A stretch of DNA of 64,000 nt from an uncultured Alphaproteobacteria bacterium (GCA_947259105.1 CAMYKU010000002.1:1-64000), one strand, 5' to 3'. Numbered from the stretch's first letter, positions 1 to 12,393 are shown. The notes: a model not told the origin generated them from the sequence alone. Numbers and translations: made by a program.

Positions 1-1572
<1,572 letters not shown>

Positions 1573-1649
1573 CAAGGCGCCCTATGCGAGTCTTGGGCCG
1601 CGCCAATGCAGCCTATGGAATCATATTGTAATCAAAGACTCTTTTTTGG

Positions 1650-1677
1650 TTGACGTGCGACTCGGCCCTGTGATTCT
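1650..1677 (+). promoter_or_regulatory. Candidate promoter before ftsB
   Basis: TTGACG at 1650-1655 is a good -35 box. GATTCT at 1672-1677, 16 bases downstream, is a weak -10. The predicted start point lies within a few bases of the ftsB ATG at 1686, which would give a leaderless or nearly leaderless transcript. Confidence 0.3.
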
Positions 1678-1685
1678 CTTGCCTC

Positions 1686-1997
1686 ATGGCGGTAATTCGG
1701 GAACTCAGGCGGCAGGCGCGCCAGATCGTGGCGTCATTGCTGGGCATCGGCGTGATCGGCTATTTCGCCTATCATGCGACCGAAGGCGAGCGCGGGCTGC
1801 GCAGCTATTTCGCGCTCGGTCACCGGATCGAGCTGGCGCGTGCCGAACGGGACATGGCCGTGGCGGAGCGCCGCATGATCGAGCGGCGTGTCGCAGCTTT
1901 GCGGCCCGGCTCCCTCGACCTCGACATGCTCGACGAACGGGCGCGGCAAGTTCTCAACCTCGTGCATGAGGACGATTTCGTTATTCAGTTGCCGTAG
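1686..1997 (+). CDS. ftsB: FtsB/DivIC-family septum formation initiator
   Basis: A 103-residue single-pass membrane protein of the FtsB/DivIC family, which joins FtsL and FtsQ in the division complex. One hydrophobic segment lies at about residues 14-30. It is followed by a charged heptad-rich coiled coil (about 38-75, with LARAERDMAVAERRMIERRV) and the short conserved tail region LDLDMLDERAR..L. Its place between eno and pdhA is a common alphaproteobacterial arrangement. It has a probable promoter of its own in the short eno-ftsB gap. I see no clear Shine-Dalgarno sequence before the ATG. Confidence 0.85.
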   Translation: MAVIRELRRQARQIVASLLGIGVIGYFAYHATEGERGLRSYFALGHRIELARAERDMAVAERRMIERRVAALRPGSLDLDMLDERARQVLNLVHEDDFVIQLP

Positions 1998-2170
1998 TTG
2001 CTGTCGTGAAGCGATCAGCACCGGCGCAGCGGCCGGCCGGAAGTGAAGACAGGCCGCACAAGTCCCGGCATTGTCAAACCTGGAATGCGTCGGCAAATCA
2101 GCCGGCGCTTTTTTTGCCCACCGGTACAGAGAAAACACCTCTCGAATTTTGCAGATGAACAAAATTTCAG

Positions 2171-2210
2171 TTAATTAGTATATTATCAATTAAAAACAAT
2201 ATCTTATAAA
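2171..2210 (+). promoter_or_regulatory. AT-rich pdh operon control region
   Basis: The 301-base gap 1998-2298 has no gene. From about 2140 to 2235 it turns sharply AT-rich. TTATCA (2183-2188) and TATAAA (2205-2210) are 16 bases apart and could be the -35 and -10 boxes, giving a leader of about 80 bases. A perfect 6-bp inverted repeat, TTAATT (2171-2176) and AATTAA (2188-2193), overlaps the -35 box and may be an operator. I see no terminator after ftsB in the left part of the gap. Confidence 0.45.
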
Positions 2211-2298
2211 GAACTTGCTAAAATACTCAATGAAACCTACGTTGCGCCCCGCAACCGGACCTTGAGACGTCCGCGACCGGCAACAGGCGGAGGATCGC

Positions 2299-3315
2299 AT
2301 GGCCAAGGCCACTGCCAGGCGCAAGCCGCGGGGCAAGACCAAGCCTCCCGCGACAGCAGGTGAGGAACTCCTCGAATATTACCGCGAAATGCTCCTGATT
2401 CGCCGGTTCGAGGAAAAGGCGGGGCAGTTGTACGGCATGGGGCTGATCGGCGGGTTTTGCCATCTCTACATCGGCCAGGAAGCCGTCGTCGTCGGAATCC
2501 AGTCGGCGTGCCGGCCGGAAGACGCGGTGGTGACCAGTTACCGCGACCACGGGCATATGCTGGCCTGCGGCATGGACCCGCGCGGCGTGATGGCGGAGCT
2601 GACCGGCCGCGCCGGGGGCTACTCGGCGGGCAAGGGCGGCTCGATGCACATGTTCAGCCGCGAGAAGAATTTCTACGGCGGGCACGGCATCGTCGCCGCG
2701 CAGGTGCCGATCGGCACCGGCATCGCCTTCGCCTTCCGGTACCAGGGCACGGACAATATCTGCGCCGCCTATTTCGGCGACGGCGCTGTCAATCAGGGTC
2801 AGGTCTACGAGTCCTTCAACATGGCGGCGTTGTGGAAGTTGCCTGTCCTCTATGTCATCGAGAACAACAAATACGGCATGGGCACGTCGGTCGAGCGCGC
2901 GTCGGCCAGCACCGACCTGTGCCAGCGGGGCAAGGCCTACGGCATTCCGGGCGAGGCGGTGGACGGCATGGACGTGGTAGCAATGCGGGCCGCCGCCGAA
3001 AAGGCGATCGCCCACTGCCGCGCCGGCAAGGGTCCGTACATCCTGGAAGCGCTGACCTATCGCTATCGCGGCCATTCCATGTCCGATCCGGCGAAATACC
3101 GGACCAAGGAGGAAGTCCAGAAAATGCGCAGCGAGCGCGACCCTATCGATTACCTGCGCGAGTTGATCGTCGACGGCGGTCACGCCGATGAGGACGCGCT
3201 CAAGCAGGTCGACCGCGAGGTCAAGGAGATCATCGCAGACGCGGCCGCATTCGCGCAGGAAAGCCCCGAACCGGACCCGTCGGAATTGTGGACCGACGTC
3301 CTTGTCGAGGCCTGA
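2299..3315 (+). CDS. pdhA: Pyruvate dehydrogenase E1 component, alpha subunit
   Basis: Thiamine-diphosphate-dependent E1-alpha of the pyruvate dehydrogenase complex, which decarboxylates pyruvate and reductively acetylates the lipoyl arms of E2. It has 338 residues, the usual length. The TPP-binding stretch starts with GDGAVNQG near residue 160 and ends at VIENN. YRDHGHML and the phosphorylation-loop region YRYRGHSMSDPAKYR are present. The ATG at 2299 has a GCGGAGG ribosome site 5 bases upstream. The first 20 or so residues are basic and Lys/Arg/Pro-rich. It is the first gene of pdhA-pdhB-pdhC-cupin-lpdA-lipA and lies 15 bases before pdhB. Confidence 0.96.
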   Translation: MAKATARRKPRGKTKPPATAGEELLEYYREMLLIRRFEEKAGQLYGMGLIGGFCHLYIGQEAVVVGIQSACRPEDAVVTSYRDHGHMLACGMDPRGVMAELTGRAGGYSAGKGGSMHMFSREKNFYGGHGIVAAQVPIGTGIAFAFRYQGTDNICAAYFGDGAVNQGQVYESFNMAALWKLPVLYVIENNKYGMGTSVERASASTDLCQRGKAYGIPGEAVDGMDVVAMRAAAEKAIAHCRAGKGPYILEALTYRYRGHSMSDPAKYRTKEEVQKMRSERDPIDYLRELIVDGGHADEDALKQVDREVKEIIADAAAFAQESPEPDPSELWTDVLVEA

Positions 3316-3330
3316 CGGAGAGGGCGGACC

Positions 3331-4701
<1,371 letters not shown>

Positions 4702-4717
4702 CGGGGAGGGGAACGAC

Positions 4718-4969
4718 ATGCCGATCGAAATCCTGATGCCGGCTCTGTCGCCGACCATGACCGAGGGCAACCTTGCGAAATGGCTCAAGGGCGAGGGCGA
4801 CGCGGTTGCCGCCGGGGATGTGATCGCCGAGATCGAGACCGACAAGGCCACCATGGAAGTCGAGGCGGTCGACGAGGGCGTCCTCGGTAAGATCCTGGTG
4901 CCGGACGGCAGCGAGGGGGTGCTGGTCAACCAGCCGATCGCCCTGTTGCTGGAAGAGGGCGAGGACACG
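4718..4969 (+). repeat. Lipoyl-domain repeat, copy 2 (pdhC)
   Basis: Second copy of the lipoyl-domain direct repeat, 1387 bases downstream of the pdhB copy and in the same orientation. Both copies start with the same 26 bases apart from one late position. Confidence 0.85.
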
Positions 4970-6034
4970 GCCGCGCTAGACGGATACAAGACCACCGGCG
5001 GCGCACCGCCCCCCGCACCCACAAAGCCGGCGGCCGCTCCAGCACAGCCGGCGGCAGAGTCGACGGTAGCAGTTGCGCCGACACCGGCGGCGGCACCCCA
5101 GCCCGCGGCTCCGGTGACGGACGGCGCGCGGATCTTCGCCAGCCCGCTGGCGCGCCGGATGGCGCAGCAGGCGGGAATCGAACTCATTTCGCTGAAGGGC
5201 AGCGGCCCGAACGGGCGGATCGTGAAGGCCGATGTGGAGGCCGCGATGTCCGGTGCGGCTGGCGCCATGGCGCCAGCGGCGGCGCCTGCCGCGCGTCCCC
5301 CACTGCCGGCGCCGGCGGGGCCGGGGGCCCGGCAGATGGCCGAAGCGCTGGGCATGTCGTACCGGCTGGAGCCCAACAGCAACATCCGCAAGACGATCGC
5401 CCGGCGTCTCAGCGAGTCGAAGCAGACCGTGCCGCATTTCTACCTTTCGGTCGACTGCGTGATCGACGATCTGCTGGCCGCGCGCAAGCGCATCAATGCG
5501 GACAACGACCTGAAGATCTCGGTCAACGATTTCATCATCAAGGCGGCGGCGGTGGCGCTGACGAGCGTTCCGGCAGCGAACGCGTCGTGGGACGTCGAGG
5601 GCGTCCTCTACTACGACCACGCCGATATCTCGGTCGCCGTGGCGACGCCGTCCGGCCTCATTACGCCGATCGTCAAGGCGGCGGAGGGCAAGGGCCTGGC
5701 GGCGATCTCGGCCGAGATGAAGGATCTCGCGGCGCGTGCCCGCGAAGGGCAGCTGAAACCCGAGGAATACCAGGGCGGCACGTTCTCGATCTCGAACCTC
5801 GGCATGTACGGGATCAAGGAGTTTTCGGCCATCATCAATCCGCCGCAGGGATGCATCCTGGCGGTCGGCGCCGGCGCGCAGCAGCCTGTCGTGAAGGACG
5901 GTGCGCTGGACGTCGCGACGGTGATGAGTTGCACGCTGTCGGTCGACCACCGGGTCGTCGACGGCGCCGTCGGCGCGGAGTTCCTCGCGGCCCTCAAGCG
6001 ATTCGTCGAGACTCCGGCCGCGATGCTGCTGTGA
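4718..6034 (+). CDS. pdhC: Dihydrolipoamide acetyltransferase (PDH E2)
   Basis: E2 core of the pyruvate dehydrogenase complex, which transfers the acetyl group from lipoate to CoA. It has 438 residues. A lipoyl domain occupies residues 1-80 (Lys43 in [10 protein letters not shown]), followed by an Ala/Pro linker (85-135), a peripheral subunit-binding domain (about 140-175, [27 protein letters not shown]), a second Ala/Pro linker, and the catalytic domain (about 205-438). His411 lies in the [10 protein letters not shown] active-site motif. The ATG at 4718 follows GGGGAGGGG and is 16 bases after pdhB. The linker includes a 16-bp palindrome described separately. Confidence 0.96.
   Translation: MPIEILMPALSPTMTEGNLAKWLKGEGDAVAAGDVIAEIETDKATMEVEAVDEGVLGKILVPDGSEGVLVNQPIALLLEEGEDTAALDGYKTTGGAPPPAPTKPAAAPAQPAAESTVAVAPTPAAAPQPAAPVTDGARIFASPLARRMAQQAGIELISLKGSGPNGRIVKADVEAAMSGAAGAMAPAAAPAARPPLPAPAGPGARQMAEALGMSYRLEPNSNIRKTIARRLSESKQTVPHFYLSVDCVIDDLLAARKRINADNDLKISVNDFIIKAAAVALTSVPAANASWDVEGVLYYDHADISVAVATPSGLITPIVKAAEGKGLAAISAEMKDLAARAREGQLKPEEYQGGTFSISNLGMYGIKEFSAIINPPQGCILAVGAGAQQPVVKDGALDVATVMSCTLSVDHRVVDGAVGAEFLAALKRFVETPAAMLL
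5260..5275. repeat. 16-bp perfect palindrome TGGCGCCATGGCGCCA
   Basis: Perfect palindrome inside the pdhC linker, read there as G-A-M-A-P. The identical 16 bases occur at 59476-59491 in aruI. Partial copies occur at 9824-9839, 10393-10406 and about 31471-31482. Confidence 0.6.
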
Positions 6035-6041
6035 GGCCGCC

Positions 6042-6404
6042 ATGGGAAAAGTGAATTTGGCCGAGAAATTCGCCCTCATCGACGATCACTGGAACCCGAG
6101 GCTCGTCGGCACCCTCGATGATTACGACATCAAGCTCGTGAAGCTCGAAGGCGAATTCGTCTGGCACAAGCACGATGTGGAGGACGAGTTGTTTCTCGTC
6201 GTGAACGGCCGGATGTCGATCGACTTCCGCGATCTCACCGTCGACTTGGAGCGGGGCGAGTTCCTCGTCGTCCAGAAAGGCGTGGAGCACCGACCCCGCG
6301 CGGAGCGGGAATGCGAGGTCATGCTGCTGGAGCGAAAAGGTGTCGTGAACACCGGCGACGCGGCGGACAGCGGGCTTACCCGACACACGCTGGACAGGAT
6401 CTGA
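6042..6404 (+). CDS. Cupin-domain protein in the pdh operon
   Basis: A small single-domain cupin of 120 residues, probably a metal-binding beta barrel. Metal-ligand motif 1 reads WHKHDVEDELFLVVNG (about 42-57) and motif 2 is GVEHRP (about 87-92). The substrate is unknown. The family resembles the mannose-6-phosphate isomerase-like cupins found widely in bacteria. The gene starts 7 bases after pdhC and ends 2 bases before the lpdA start, so it is tightly embedded between E2 and E3 and almost certainly co-transcribed. A role linked to the complex is possible but not shown by the sequence. Confidence 0.82.
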   Translation: MGKVNLAEKFALIDDHWNPRLVGTLDDYDIKLVKLEGEFVWHKHDVEDELFLVVNGRMSIDFRDLTVDLERGEFLVVQKGVEHRPRAERECEVMLLERKGVVNTGDAADSGLTRHTLDRI

Positions 6405-6406
6405 CC

Positions 6407-7810
6407 ATGGCAGACACCAAATTCGACGTCGTTATCGTCGGCGGCGGGCCCGGGGGTTACGTGACCGCGATTCGGGCGGCGCAGCTGGGCCTCAAGGCCG
6501 CCGTCGTCGAACGCAAGCATCTCGGCGGGATCTGCCTCAACTGGGGCTGCATTCCGACCAAGGCGCTGCTGCGGTCGGCGGAGGTCTACCGCAACATGAA
6601 CCATGCCGCAGAATACGGCCTGACCGCCGAAAAGGTGGGATTCGATCTCGGCAAGATCATCGCCCGGTCCCGCAAGGTGTCCAAGAAGCTCAGCGGCGGG
6701 GTCGGTTTCCTCCTCAAGAAGCACAAGGTCGCCGTATTCGACGGCGAAGGAAAGCTGAGCGGCCCGGGCAAACTCGAGGTCGCGAAAGACGGTAAGGCGG
6801 TCGCCAGCCTGTCGGCCAAGCACATCGTCCTGGCCACCGGCGCACGCGCCCGCACCCTGCCGGGGTTGGAGCCCGACGGCAAATTCGTGTGGTCGTATAT
6901 GGAAGCGCTGGTCCCCGACGCGATGCCGAAATCGCTGCTGGTCATCGGGTCGGGTGCGATCGGCATCGAATTCGCCAGCTTCTTCCGCACCCTGGGCGCG
7001 GCGGTCACCGTGGTCGAAGTGCTGCCGCAGGTGCTGCCGGTCGAGGACGCCGAAATCGCCGCGCTCGCGCGCAAGCAGTTCGAAAAGGACGGCATGACGA
7101 TCATCACCGGGGCCAAGGTGACCGGGCTGAAAAAGGGCAAGGACACCGTCACCGCGACGGTCGAGGACGAAAAGGGCAAGAAGAGCGAGATCACCGTCGA
7201 GCGCGTGATCTCGGCCGTCGGCGTTGTCGGCAATGTGGAGAATCTGGGACTCGAGGGGACCAAGGTGAAGATCGATCGCGGCTGCATCGTCGCCGACGGC
7301 TATGGCCGGACGGGAGAGCCGGGCGTCTATGCCATCGGCGATGTTGCGGGACCGCCGATGCTGGCCCACAAGGCAAGCCATGAGGGCATCGTCTGCATCG
7401 AGAAGATCGCCGGGCTGAAGGACGTCCATCCCATGGACAAGAACCGGATCCCCGGCTGCACCTATTGCCATCCGCAGATCGCCAGCGTCGGCCTGACCGA
7501 GGCCCGGGCGAAGGACGCCGGCCGCGAGGTCCGCATCGGCCGTTTCCCGTTCATGGGCAACGGCAAGGCGATCGCGCTGGGCGAGCCGGAGGGCATGATC
7601 AAGACCATCTTCGACGCCAAATCCGGCGAGTTGCTGGGCGCGCATATGGTCGGCGCCGAGGTCACGGAGCTGATCCAGGGCTACGTCGTCGCCATGGGGC
7701 TGGAAACCACCGAGGCGGAGTTGATCCATACGGTCTTCCCGCACCCCACGCTGAGCGAGATGATGCACGAGTCGGTGCTTGACGCATACGGCCGCGTCAT
7801 CCACATCTGA
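6407..7810 (+). CDS. lpdA: Dihydrolipoamide dehydrogenase (E3)
   Basis: FAD-dependent E3 that reoxidises the dihydrolipoyl groups of PDH and related complexes using NAD. It has 467 residues. The FAD-binding [10 protein letters not shown] is at residues 9-18 and the redox-active disulfide [13 protein letters not shown] uses Cys43 and Cys48. The NAD-binding segment [15 protein letters not shown] is near residue 181. The second FAD motif YAIGDVAG precedes the dimerisation domain, and the active-site HPTLSE with its His-Glu pair is near the C-terminus. The start at 6407 is 2 bases after the cupin stop codon. It is followed after 28 bases by lipA. Confidence 0.96.
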   Translation: MADTKFDVVIVGGGPGGYVTAIRAAQLGLKAAVVERKHLGGICLNWGCIPTKALLRSAEVYRNMNHAAEYGLTAEKVGFDLGKIIARSRKVSKKLSGGVGFLLKKHKVAVFDGEGKLSGPGKLEVAKDGKAVASLSAKHIVLATGARARTLPGLEPDGKFVWSYMEALVPDAMPKSLLVIGSGAIGIEFASFFRTLGAAVTVVEVLPQVLPVEDAEIAALARKQFEKDGMTIITGAKVTGLKKGKDTVTATVEDEKGKKSEITVERVISAVGVVGNVENLGLEGTKVKIDRGCIVADGYGRTGEPGVYAIGDVAGPPMLAHKASHEGIVCIEKIAGLKDVHPMDKNRIPGCTYCHPQIASVGLTEARAKDAGREVRIGRFPFMGNGKAIALGEPEGMIKTIFDAKSGELLGAHMVGAEVTELIQGYVVAMGLETTEAELIHTVFPHPTLSEMMHESVLDAYGRVIHI

Positions 7811-7838
7811 GTCACACGAATTCTCGAAAGCAGGTGAC

Positions 7839-8780
7839 ATGAGCGCCGACACGGCCCCGAAACTGCGCCACCCGGAGAAGCGGAACCGGCCGGACAGCCC
7901 GGTTTCGCGCAAGCCGGACTGGATCCGGGTCAAGGCGCCGGTATCGCGCGAATACCAGGCGACCCGCAGGATCGTGCGCGACAACGGGCTGCACACGGTC
8001 TGCGAGGAGGCAGCCTGCCCAAATATCGGCGAATGCTGGGCCAGGCGGCACGCCACCATGATGATCATGGGCGAGGTCTGCACCCGTGCCTGCGCCTTCT
8101 GCAACGTGACCACCGGCCGGCCGGCGCCGCTCGACCCCATGGAACCCGTGAATGTGGCGCTTGCGGTGGCGCAGCTCGAGCTGGAACACGTCGTGGTGAC
8201 TTCGGTCGACCGCGACGATTTGGAGGACGGCGGGGCCGATCATTTCGCCAGGGTGATCGGCGCGATCCGCTCCGAATCGCCGGATACCACGATCGAAGTG
8301 CTGACCCCGGATTTCAAGGACCGGGACGGCGCCATCGAGACCGTGACCGCGGCCCGGCCCGACGTGTTCAACCACAACCTCGAGACGGTGCCGCGGCTAT
8401 ACCCGGCGATCCGGCCCGGCGCACGCTATTTCACCAGCCTCGAGCTGCTGCACCGGGTCAAGCGCATCGATCCGTCGATGTTCACCAAGTCCGGGCTGAT
8501 GGTCGGGCTGGGCGAGACCCGCGAGGAGATCGGCCAGGTGATGGACGACCTGCGGGCGGCGGATGTCGATTTCCTGACCATCGGCCAGTATCTGCAGCCG
8601 ACCCGAAAGCACGCGCCCGTCGACCGCTTCGTTACGCCGCAGGAGTTCGGGGAGTACGCCGCGCTGGCCCGTGGCAAGGGATTTCTTCTGGTCGCCAGTA
8701 CGCCGCTGACGCGATCGTCCTACCATGCCGGCGAGGATTTCGCGCGGCTTCGAACGGCCCGCGAGGCGCGGCGCGGCTGA
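7839..8780 (+). CDS. lipA: Lipoyl synthase
   Basis: Radical SAM enzyme that inserts two sulfurs into octanoyl groups on lipoyl domains. It has 313 residues. The auxiliary iron-sulfur cluster cysteines are Cys55, Cys60 and Cys66 in [12 protein letters not shown]. The radical SAM cluster cysteines are Cys81, Cys85 and Cys88 in CTRACAFC. The C-terminal RSSYHA motif is present. The ATG at 7839 follows AAAGCAGG. The gene lies directly after lpdA, so lipoate is made from the same transcript as three lipoyl-using or lipoyl-bearing subunits. Confidence 0.96.
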   Translation: MSADTAPKLRHPEKRNRPDSPVSRKPDWIRVKAPVSREYQATRRIVRDNGLHTVCEEAACPNIGECWARRHATMMIMGEVCTRACAFCNVTTGRPAPLDPMEPVNVALAVAQLELEHVVVTSVDRDDLEDGGADHFARVIGAIRSESPDTTIEVLTPDFKDRDGAIETVTAARPDVFNHNLETVPRLYPAIRPGARYFTSLELLHRVKRIDPSMFTKSGLMVGLGETREEIGQVMDDLRAADVDFLTIGQYLQPTRKHAPVDRFVTPQEFGEYAALARGKGFLLVASTPLTRSSYHAGEDFARLRTAREARRG

Positions 8781-8793
8781 GCCGTTCCGGATC

Positions 8794-9246
8794 ATGGCCA
8801 CGCATGCGGAAAAGCGGGTGCTCCCTTACCGCCCGGACCAGCTTTTCGACCTCGTTGCCGGTGTCGAACAGTATCCCGAATTCCTGCCCTGGTGCCTGGG
8901 CTCGCGGATCCGCAGCCGGCGCGATAACATCATCATTGCCGACCTCATCATAGGGTTCAAGGGAATCCGCGAAAGCTTTACCAGCCGCGTGACGCTGGAC
9001 CAGCCAGGCATGCGGATCGACGTGGCCTATCTCGACGGTCCGTTCCGGTATCTCAACAACCACTGGATTTTCACGCCGATGCCCGACGGCGCCTGCGAAA
9101 TCGATTTCTTCGTCGATTTCGCGTTTCGTTCACGCATTCTGCAGCGGATCATCGGTGTCTTGTTCAACGAGGCGGTGCGGCGCATGGTTTCGGCGTTCGA
9201 ATCGCGCGCGAACGACCTGTACGGACCGATTTCTCCCAGAGCGTGA
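8794..9246 (+). CDS. COQ10/RatA-family START-domain protein
   Basis: A 150-residue polyketide-cyclase/START-like lipid-binding protein of the COQ10/RatA (YfjG) family, thought to bind coenzyme Q in alphaproteobacteria and mitochondria. Family marks are LFDLVAGVEQYPEFLPWC near the N-terminus and INRP-like RITSRV/ESFTSRV strands with a C-terminal amphipathic helix (VRRMVSAFESRANDLYG). The ATG at 8794 lies 13 bases after lipA; a longer reading would begin inside lipA. The RatA toxin name often given to the family is less likely here because no RatB partner is present. Confidence 0.82.
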   Translation: MATHAEKRVLPYRPDQLFDLVAGVEQYPEFLPWCLGSRIRSRRDNIIIADLIIGFKGIRESFTSRVTLDQPGMRIDVAYLDGPFRYLNNHWIFTPMPDGACEIDFFVDFAFRSRILQRIIGVLFNEAVRRMVSAFESRANDLYGPISPRA

Positions 9247-9403
9247 GAGCGCATCCGGGCCGGTACGGTCTTGCAACGAATCTAACTCAAATTTTAGTAG
9301 AATGCCGTTGATTCGCCTGCGGGGGCGGCCCGACCGGCTATAGTCTCCAGTTGGACGATATCCGGGCAGTATCCACCGGAATGTGAGCTGGTGCGTAACA
9401 AAC

Positions 9404-9418
9404 TAGGCACAGAGCCTA
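9404..9418. promoter_or_regulatory. Inverted repeat upstream of the XRE gene
   Basis: TAGGC (9404-9408) and GCCTA (9414-9418) form a perfect 5-bp inverted repeat with a 5-base spacer. It lies about 50 bases before the start of a helix-turn-helix gene and could be an autoregulatory operator. The rest of the 220-base gap shows nothing recognisable. Confidence 0.3.
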
Positions 9419-9466
9419 ATTTCAGGTATCCTTACTTGAACCGATTCCCTCGAGGGTACGCTCAAG

Positions 9467-10183
9467 GTGACGATAACGCCGAGGCAGATCCGCGCCGCGC
9501 GCGCGATGCTGGAGATCAAGCAGAAGGACCTGGCCGGGGCCGCCGGGATTTCTCTTGCGACCTTGAACAACATCGAGCGTGGCGTCGCCGACCCGCGCAG
9601 CAGCACGCTGGCGGCGATCGAGCGCGCACTCGGCACCGTCGGGATCGAAGTCGGGGACGACGGGCTGACCGAGGAGGTCCGGCTCCACCGGCTATCACGG
9701 CCGAGTTCGTACGATACGCTGTTCGCCAGCCAGCGCGTTCTGGAAACCGTCGGCCCGACGTCGCTGGTGCGGATCCGCAGGATCCTGTTCTTCGCGCGCC
9801 TGAGCGGAGCGGATGGCGCCACAGCGCCAAGATTCTGCCTGCTGATCGAGGGCCGCAGCCGCACCATCCTGTTCGACCTGGTCGATTTCACCGTCGAGAA
9901 CGACAGCCGCGCGGCCGAAGTTGCCGGAATCCTGCTGGCCTGTTACGCCTTTCACGCCGACAAGCTGTATTTCCTCGGTCAGGTGCTGGAGGACACGACC
10001 ACCGCCGAGGTGTCCGAAACCGTGTCGCGTCTGCAGGACATGACGTGGCGGGGCATGGAACACCCGCGCGATCTGTTCAACGTGTTCGATAGCTGGGACG
10101 GGCATCTGCTCAGCTTCGCGCGGCGCCCCGGACATCCGATGCGCGATCTCGTCGCCTTGCTGGTCAAGTCTCCGCAAGGCTGA
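9467..10183 (+). CDS. XRE-family transcriptional regulator with C-terminal sensor-like region
   Basis: A 238-residue DNA-binding protein. Residues 1-58 form an XRE/Cro-type helix-turn-helix ([22 protein letters not shown] followed by L..IERG). The remaining 170 residues have no domain I can name. The GTG at 9467 is chosen because CGAGGG lies 10 bases upstream and the helix-turn-helix begins at once. Its 3' end overlaps the convergent cinA gene by 20 bases. The target genes are unknown; a small inverted repeat upstream suggests self-regulation. Confidence 0.75.
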   Translation: MTITPRQIRAARAMLEIKQKDLAGAAGISLATLNNIERGVADPRSSTLAAIERALGTVGIEVGDDGLTEEVRLHRLSRPSSYDTLFASQRVLETVGPTSLVRIRRILFFARLSGADGATAPRFCLLIEGRSRTILFDLVDFTVENDSRAAEVAGILLACYAFHADKLYFLGQVLEDTTTAEVSETVSRLQDMTWRGMEHPRDLFNVFDSWDGHLLSFARRPGHPMRDLVALLVKSPQG

Positions 10184-10661
10184 GCGCGAGGGCCAGCGCG
10201 GCCCGCACGGTAGCAACGCGAATCTCTCTGCGGTCCCCCGGGAATAAATGCCGTTCGACCCGCACCGCGGTGCCGCGCCGGACCCCGGCGACGAACACCA
10301 GCCCGACCGGCTTTTCTGCGCTGCCGCCGCCGGGTCCGGCGATCCCGGTCACCGCGATCGCGATGTCCGCGGGGGACCGGTCGAGGGCGCCCTGCGCCAT
10401 GGCGCCAGCCACTTCCGTGCTGACCGCGCCGTGCTTTGCGATCAACCGCTCGGCAACGCCCAGGAGCTCGGTCTTCGCGGCGTTGGAATAGGTCACGAAA
10501 CCCCGCTCAAACACATGCGAGGCGCCGGCAAGCTCGGTCAGGCCTGCGGCGATCAGGCCGCCGGTACAGGATTCCGCCGTGGCCAGCTTGAGATTCGCCG
10601 CCCCGTAACGGTTCAGCAAGGTCGCGGCCTGGTCCACGAGTGCCTGCGGCAGCGCGCCCAT
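10164..10661 (-). CDS. pncC: CinA C-terminal-type nicotinamide-nucleotide amidohydrolase
   Basis: Stand-alone PncC/CinA C-terminal domain, 165 residues, which deamidates nicotinamide mononucleotide in NAD salvage. Family signatures are [11 protein letters not shown] near residue 30 and the [18 protein letters not shown] stretch. The N-terminal MoCF-like domain of full-length CinA is absent, as is usual for this shorter form. The ATG at 10661 overlaps the pgpA stop by one base (TGATG), which suggests translational coupling. A start 15 bases upstream at 10676 is also open. Its 3' end overlaps the convergent XRE gene. Confidence 0.88.
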   Translation of the reverse strand: MGALPQALVDQAATLLNRYGAANLKLATAESCTGGLIAAGLTELAGASHVFERGFVTYSNAAKTELLGVAERLIAKHGAVSTEVAGAMAQGALDRSPADIAIAVTGIAGPGGGSAEKPVGLVFVAGVRRGTAVRVERHLFPGDRREIRVATVRAALALALSLAET

Positions 10662-11146
10662 CAACCGGTAATCCACAGAAAGGCAAATAATGCGAGACCG
10701 GCGTAGATGCCGGCGAAGATGTCGTCCAGCATGACGCCGAGGCCGCCGTCGAGCTCACGATCCGCCCAGTTCGCGGGCCAGGGCTTGACGATATCCGCGG
10801 CCCGGAACAGCACGAATCCGGCGAGGTAGGTGACGGGATCCGGGGCAAAAGGCGCAAGGGTCAGCCATTGCCCGGCAACTTCGTCGATGACGATCGGCCC
10901 CGCGTCCTTGATGCCCGAATGCCGGCCATAGACGCCGGCCGCCCAGATCCCGGCGGCAAACGCGATGGCCGCGCCGGCCAGAAGCGCCCATGGGCCGCCG
11001 TACCAGGCGATGACCCACGCGAAGGGCAGGGCGGCGGCGGACCCCCACGTGCCCGGAATCTTCGGCAGCAGACCACTGCCGAACCAGGTCGCCAGCAGGA
11101 AGGCGGGATGCCAGAAGGGCAGGGACACGGGGATTTTGGGGTTCAT
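10661..11146 (-). CDS. pgpA: Phosphatidylglycerophosphatase A
   Basis: Membrane phosphatase making phosphatidylglycerol from phosphatidylglycerophosphate. It has 161 residues with several hydrophobic segments. Family motifs are [17 protein letters not shown] near residue 20, [10 protein letters not shown] near 86 and [20 protein letters not shown] near 124. It overlaps the ispDF stop by 4 bases (ATGA) and the pncC start by one base, giving a compact ispDF-pgpA-pncC operon, an arrangement common in alphaproteobacteria. Confidence 0.92.
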   Translation of the reverse strand: MNPKIPVSLPFWHPAFLLATWFGSGLLPKIPGTWGSAAALPFAWVIAWYGGPWALLAGAAIAFAAGIWAAGVYGRHSGIKDAGPIVIDEVAGQWLTLAPFAPDPVTYLAGFVLFRAADIVKPWPANWADRELDGGLGVMLDDIFAGIYAGLALFAFLWITG

Positions 11147-12291
11147 AGCCTCACCGTCGCCGCAGCCTGCGCGGCGATGCCCTCGCGGCGTCCGGTATAA
11201 CCGAGACCCTCGGTCGTGGTTGCCTTGACGCTGACGCGGTCCACGCCGACACCCGCGATTTCGGCGATCCGCGCCTTCATGGCATCCCTGTGGGGGCCGA
11301 TCTTCGGCTCCTCGCAGATCAGCGTCACGTCGAGATGCCGGATCGCGCCGCCGCGCGCCGTCACCAGCGATACGGCGTGGCGCAGGAACACCGCGGAGTC
11401 CGCGTCCCGCCAGCGCGGATCCGCCGACGGGAAATGGCTGCCGATATCGGCCTCTCCGATAGCACCCAGAACGGCATCGGTCAGCGCATGCAGCGCGACA
11501 TCCGCATCCGAATGGCCCGTCACGGACTTATCGTGATTAATCCATATTCCACATATTGTTAGACCATTTCCTTCGGTAAAACGGTGAACATCGAAACCGG
11601 TTCCCACGCGGATATCCCCCTGGCCCGCCAGCAAGGTTTCCGCGCGCCGGAAATCCTCCTCGCGGGTGATCTTGAAATTGTCCTCGCTGCCCGCGACGAG
11701 TGTGACCGGAATGCCGGCCGCCTCGGCAACCGCGGCATCGTCCGTCAGGGACCGCGAATCGATACGGCGGTGCGCGTCGAGAATCGCCGCAAACTCGAAC
11801 CCCTGCGGCGTCTGGGCGCGCCAGAGCCCTTCACGCGCCACGGTGGCCGCCACCCGGTCGCCGGCCGAGGCCTTCTTGAGGGTATCGCTCACCGGAATCG
11901 CGGCGATCGCCGCCGGCGCCGTGTCGAGCGCGCCGAACACGCGATCGATCGTCGGGCGGTCGGCGAACGGCCGCGCGGCATCGTGGATCAACACGATGCG
12001 GGGCGGATCGCCGGCAAGCGCCTCGAGCCCGTTTCGGCACGAGTCGTGACGGGTTTCGCCGCCGGACACCGGCGGCGGCAAGTTGAGCCCCGCCATCGCC
12101 TCGTCGTAACGGGCTCGGTCGTCAGGATGAATGACGACACGCACGGCGCCGATCCGCGGATGCCCGAGAAACGCCATGCAGCTGCGCCGCAGAACGCTCT
12201 GGCCGGCCAGCATCCGGTACTGCTTCGGCATCGCGCCGCCGGCCCTCTGCCCCCGTCCGGCCGCGACGATCAAGGCCACGGCATCGGCCAT
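11143..12291 (-). CDS. ispDF: Bifunctional IspD-IspF isoprenoid enzyme
   Basis: Fused MEP-pathway enzyme of 382 residues. The N-terminal half is the IspD cytidylyltransferase (VALIVAAGRGQRAGGAMPKQY at the N-terminus, the VLIHDAARPF stretch near 100). The C-terminal half is the IspF cyclodiphosphate synthase (RVGTGFDVHRF, GHSDADVALHALTDA, GEADIGSHFPSADP). The ATG at 12291 is preferred over 12297 because GAGGGGA lies 6-7 bases upstream of it. A short AT-rich stretch at about 11520-11575 covers the start of the IspF half and uses codons unlike its surroundings. First gene of the minus-strand ispDF-pgpA-pncC operon. Confidence 0.95.
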   Translation of the reverse strand: MADAVALIVAAGRGQRAGGAMPKQYRMLAGQSVLRRSCMAFLGHPRIGAVRVVIHPDDRARYDEAMAGLNLPPPVSGGETRHDSCRNGLEALAGDPPRIVLIHDAARPFADRPTIDRVFGALDTAPAAIAAIPVSDTLKKASAGDRVAATVAREGLWRAQTPQGFEFAAILDAHRRIDSRSLTDDAAVAEAAGIPVTLVAGSEDNFKITREEDFRRAETLLAGQGDIRVGTGFDVHRFTEGNGLTICGIWINHDKSVTGHSDADVALHALTDAVLGAIGEADIGSHFPSADPRWRDADSAVFLRHAVSLVTARGGAIRHLDVTLICEEPKIGPHRDAMKARIAEIAGVGVDRVSVKATTTEGLGYTGRREGIAAQAAATVRL

Positions 12292-12356
12292 GTCCATTCC
12301 CCTCTCTAAAAGCTGCGGCATTTTGTACAGTTACATTCATGCTGCCAAGCGTTTGC

Positions 12357-12384
12357 TTTGTCACGGCGGGTTCGGTGGTATAGT
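12357..12384 (+). promoter_or_regulatory. Candidate promoter for the CcsA-like gene
   Basis: TTTGTC (12357-12362) and TATAGT (12379-12384) are 16 bases apart. Transcription would begin about 12391, only a few bases before the ATG at 12394, so the mRNA may be leaderless. No Shine-Dalgarno is visible. Confidence 0.45.
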
Positions 12385-12393
12385 GCGCGCGCC

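Noticed and set aside
6122-8140. Minus-strand open frame across cupin, lpdA and lipA
   Set aside because: Mirror of three recognised genes with low-complexity composition and no conserved motif.
8725-9246. RatA toxin of a toxin-antitoxin pair
   Set aside because: The COQ10/START fold and absence of a RatB gene make a coenzyme Q-binding role more likely.
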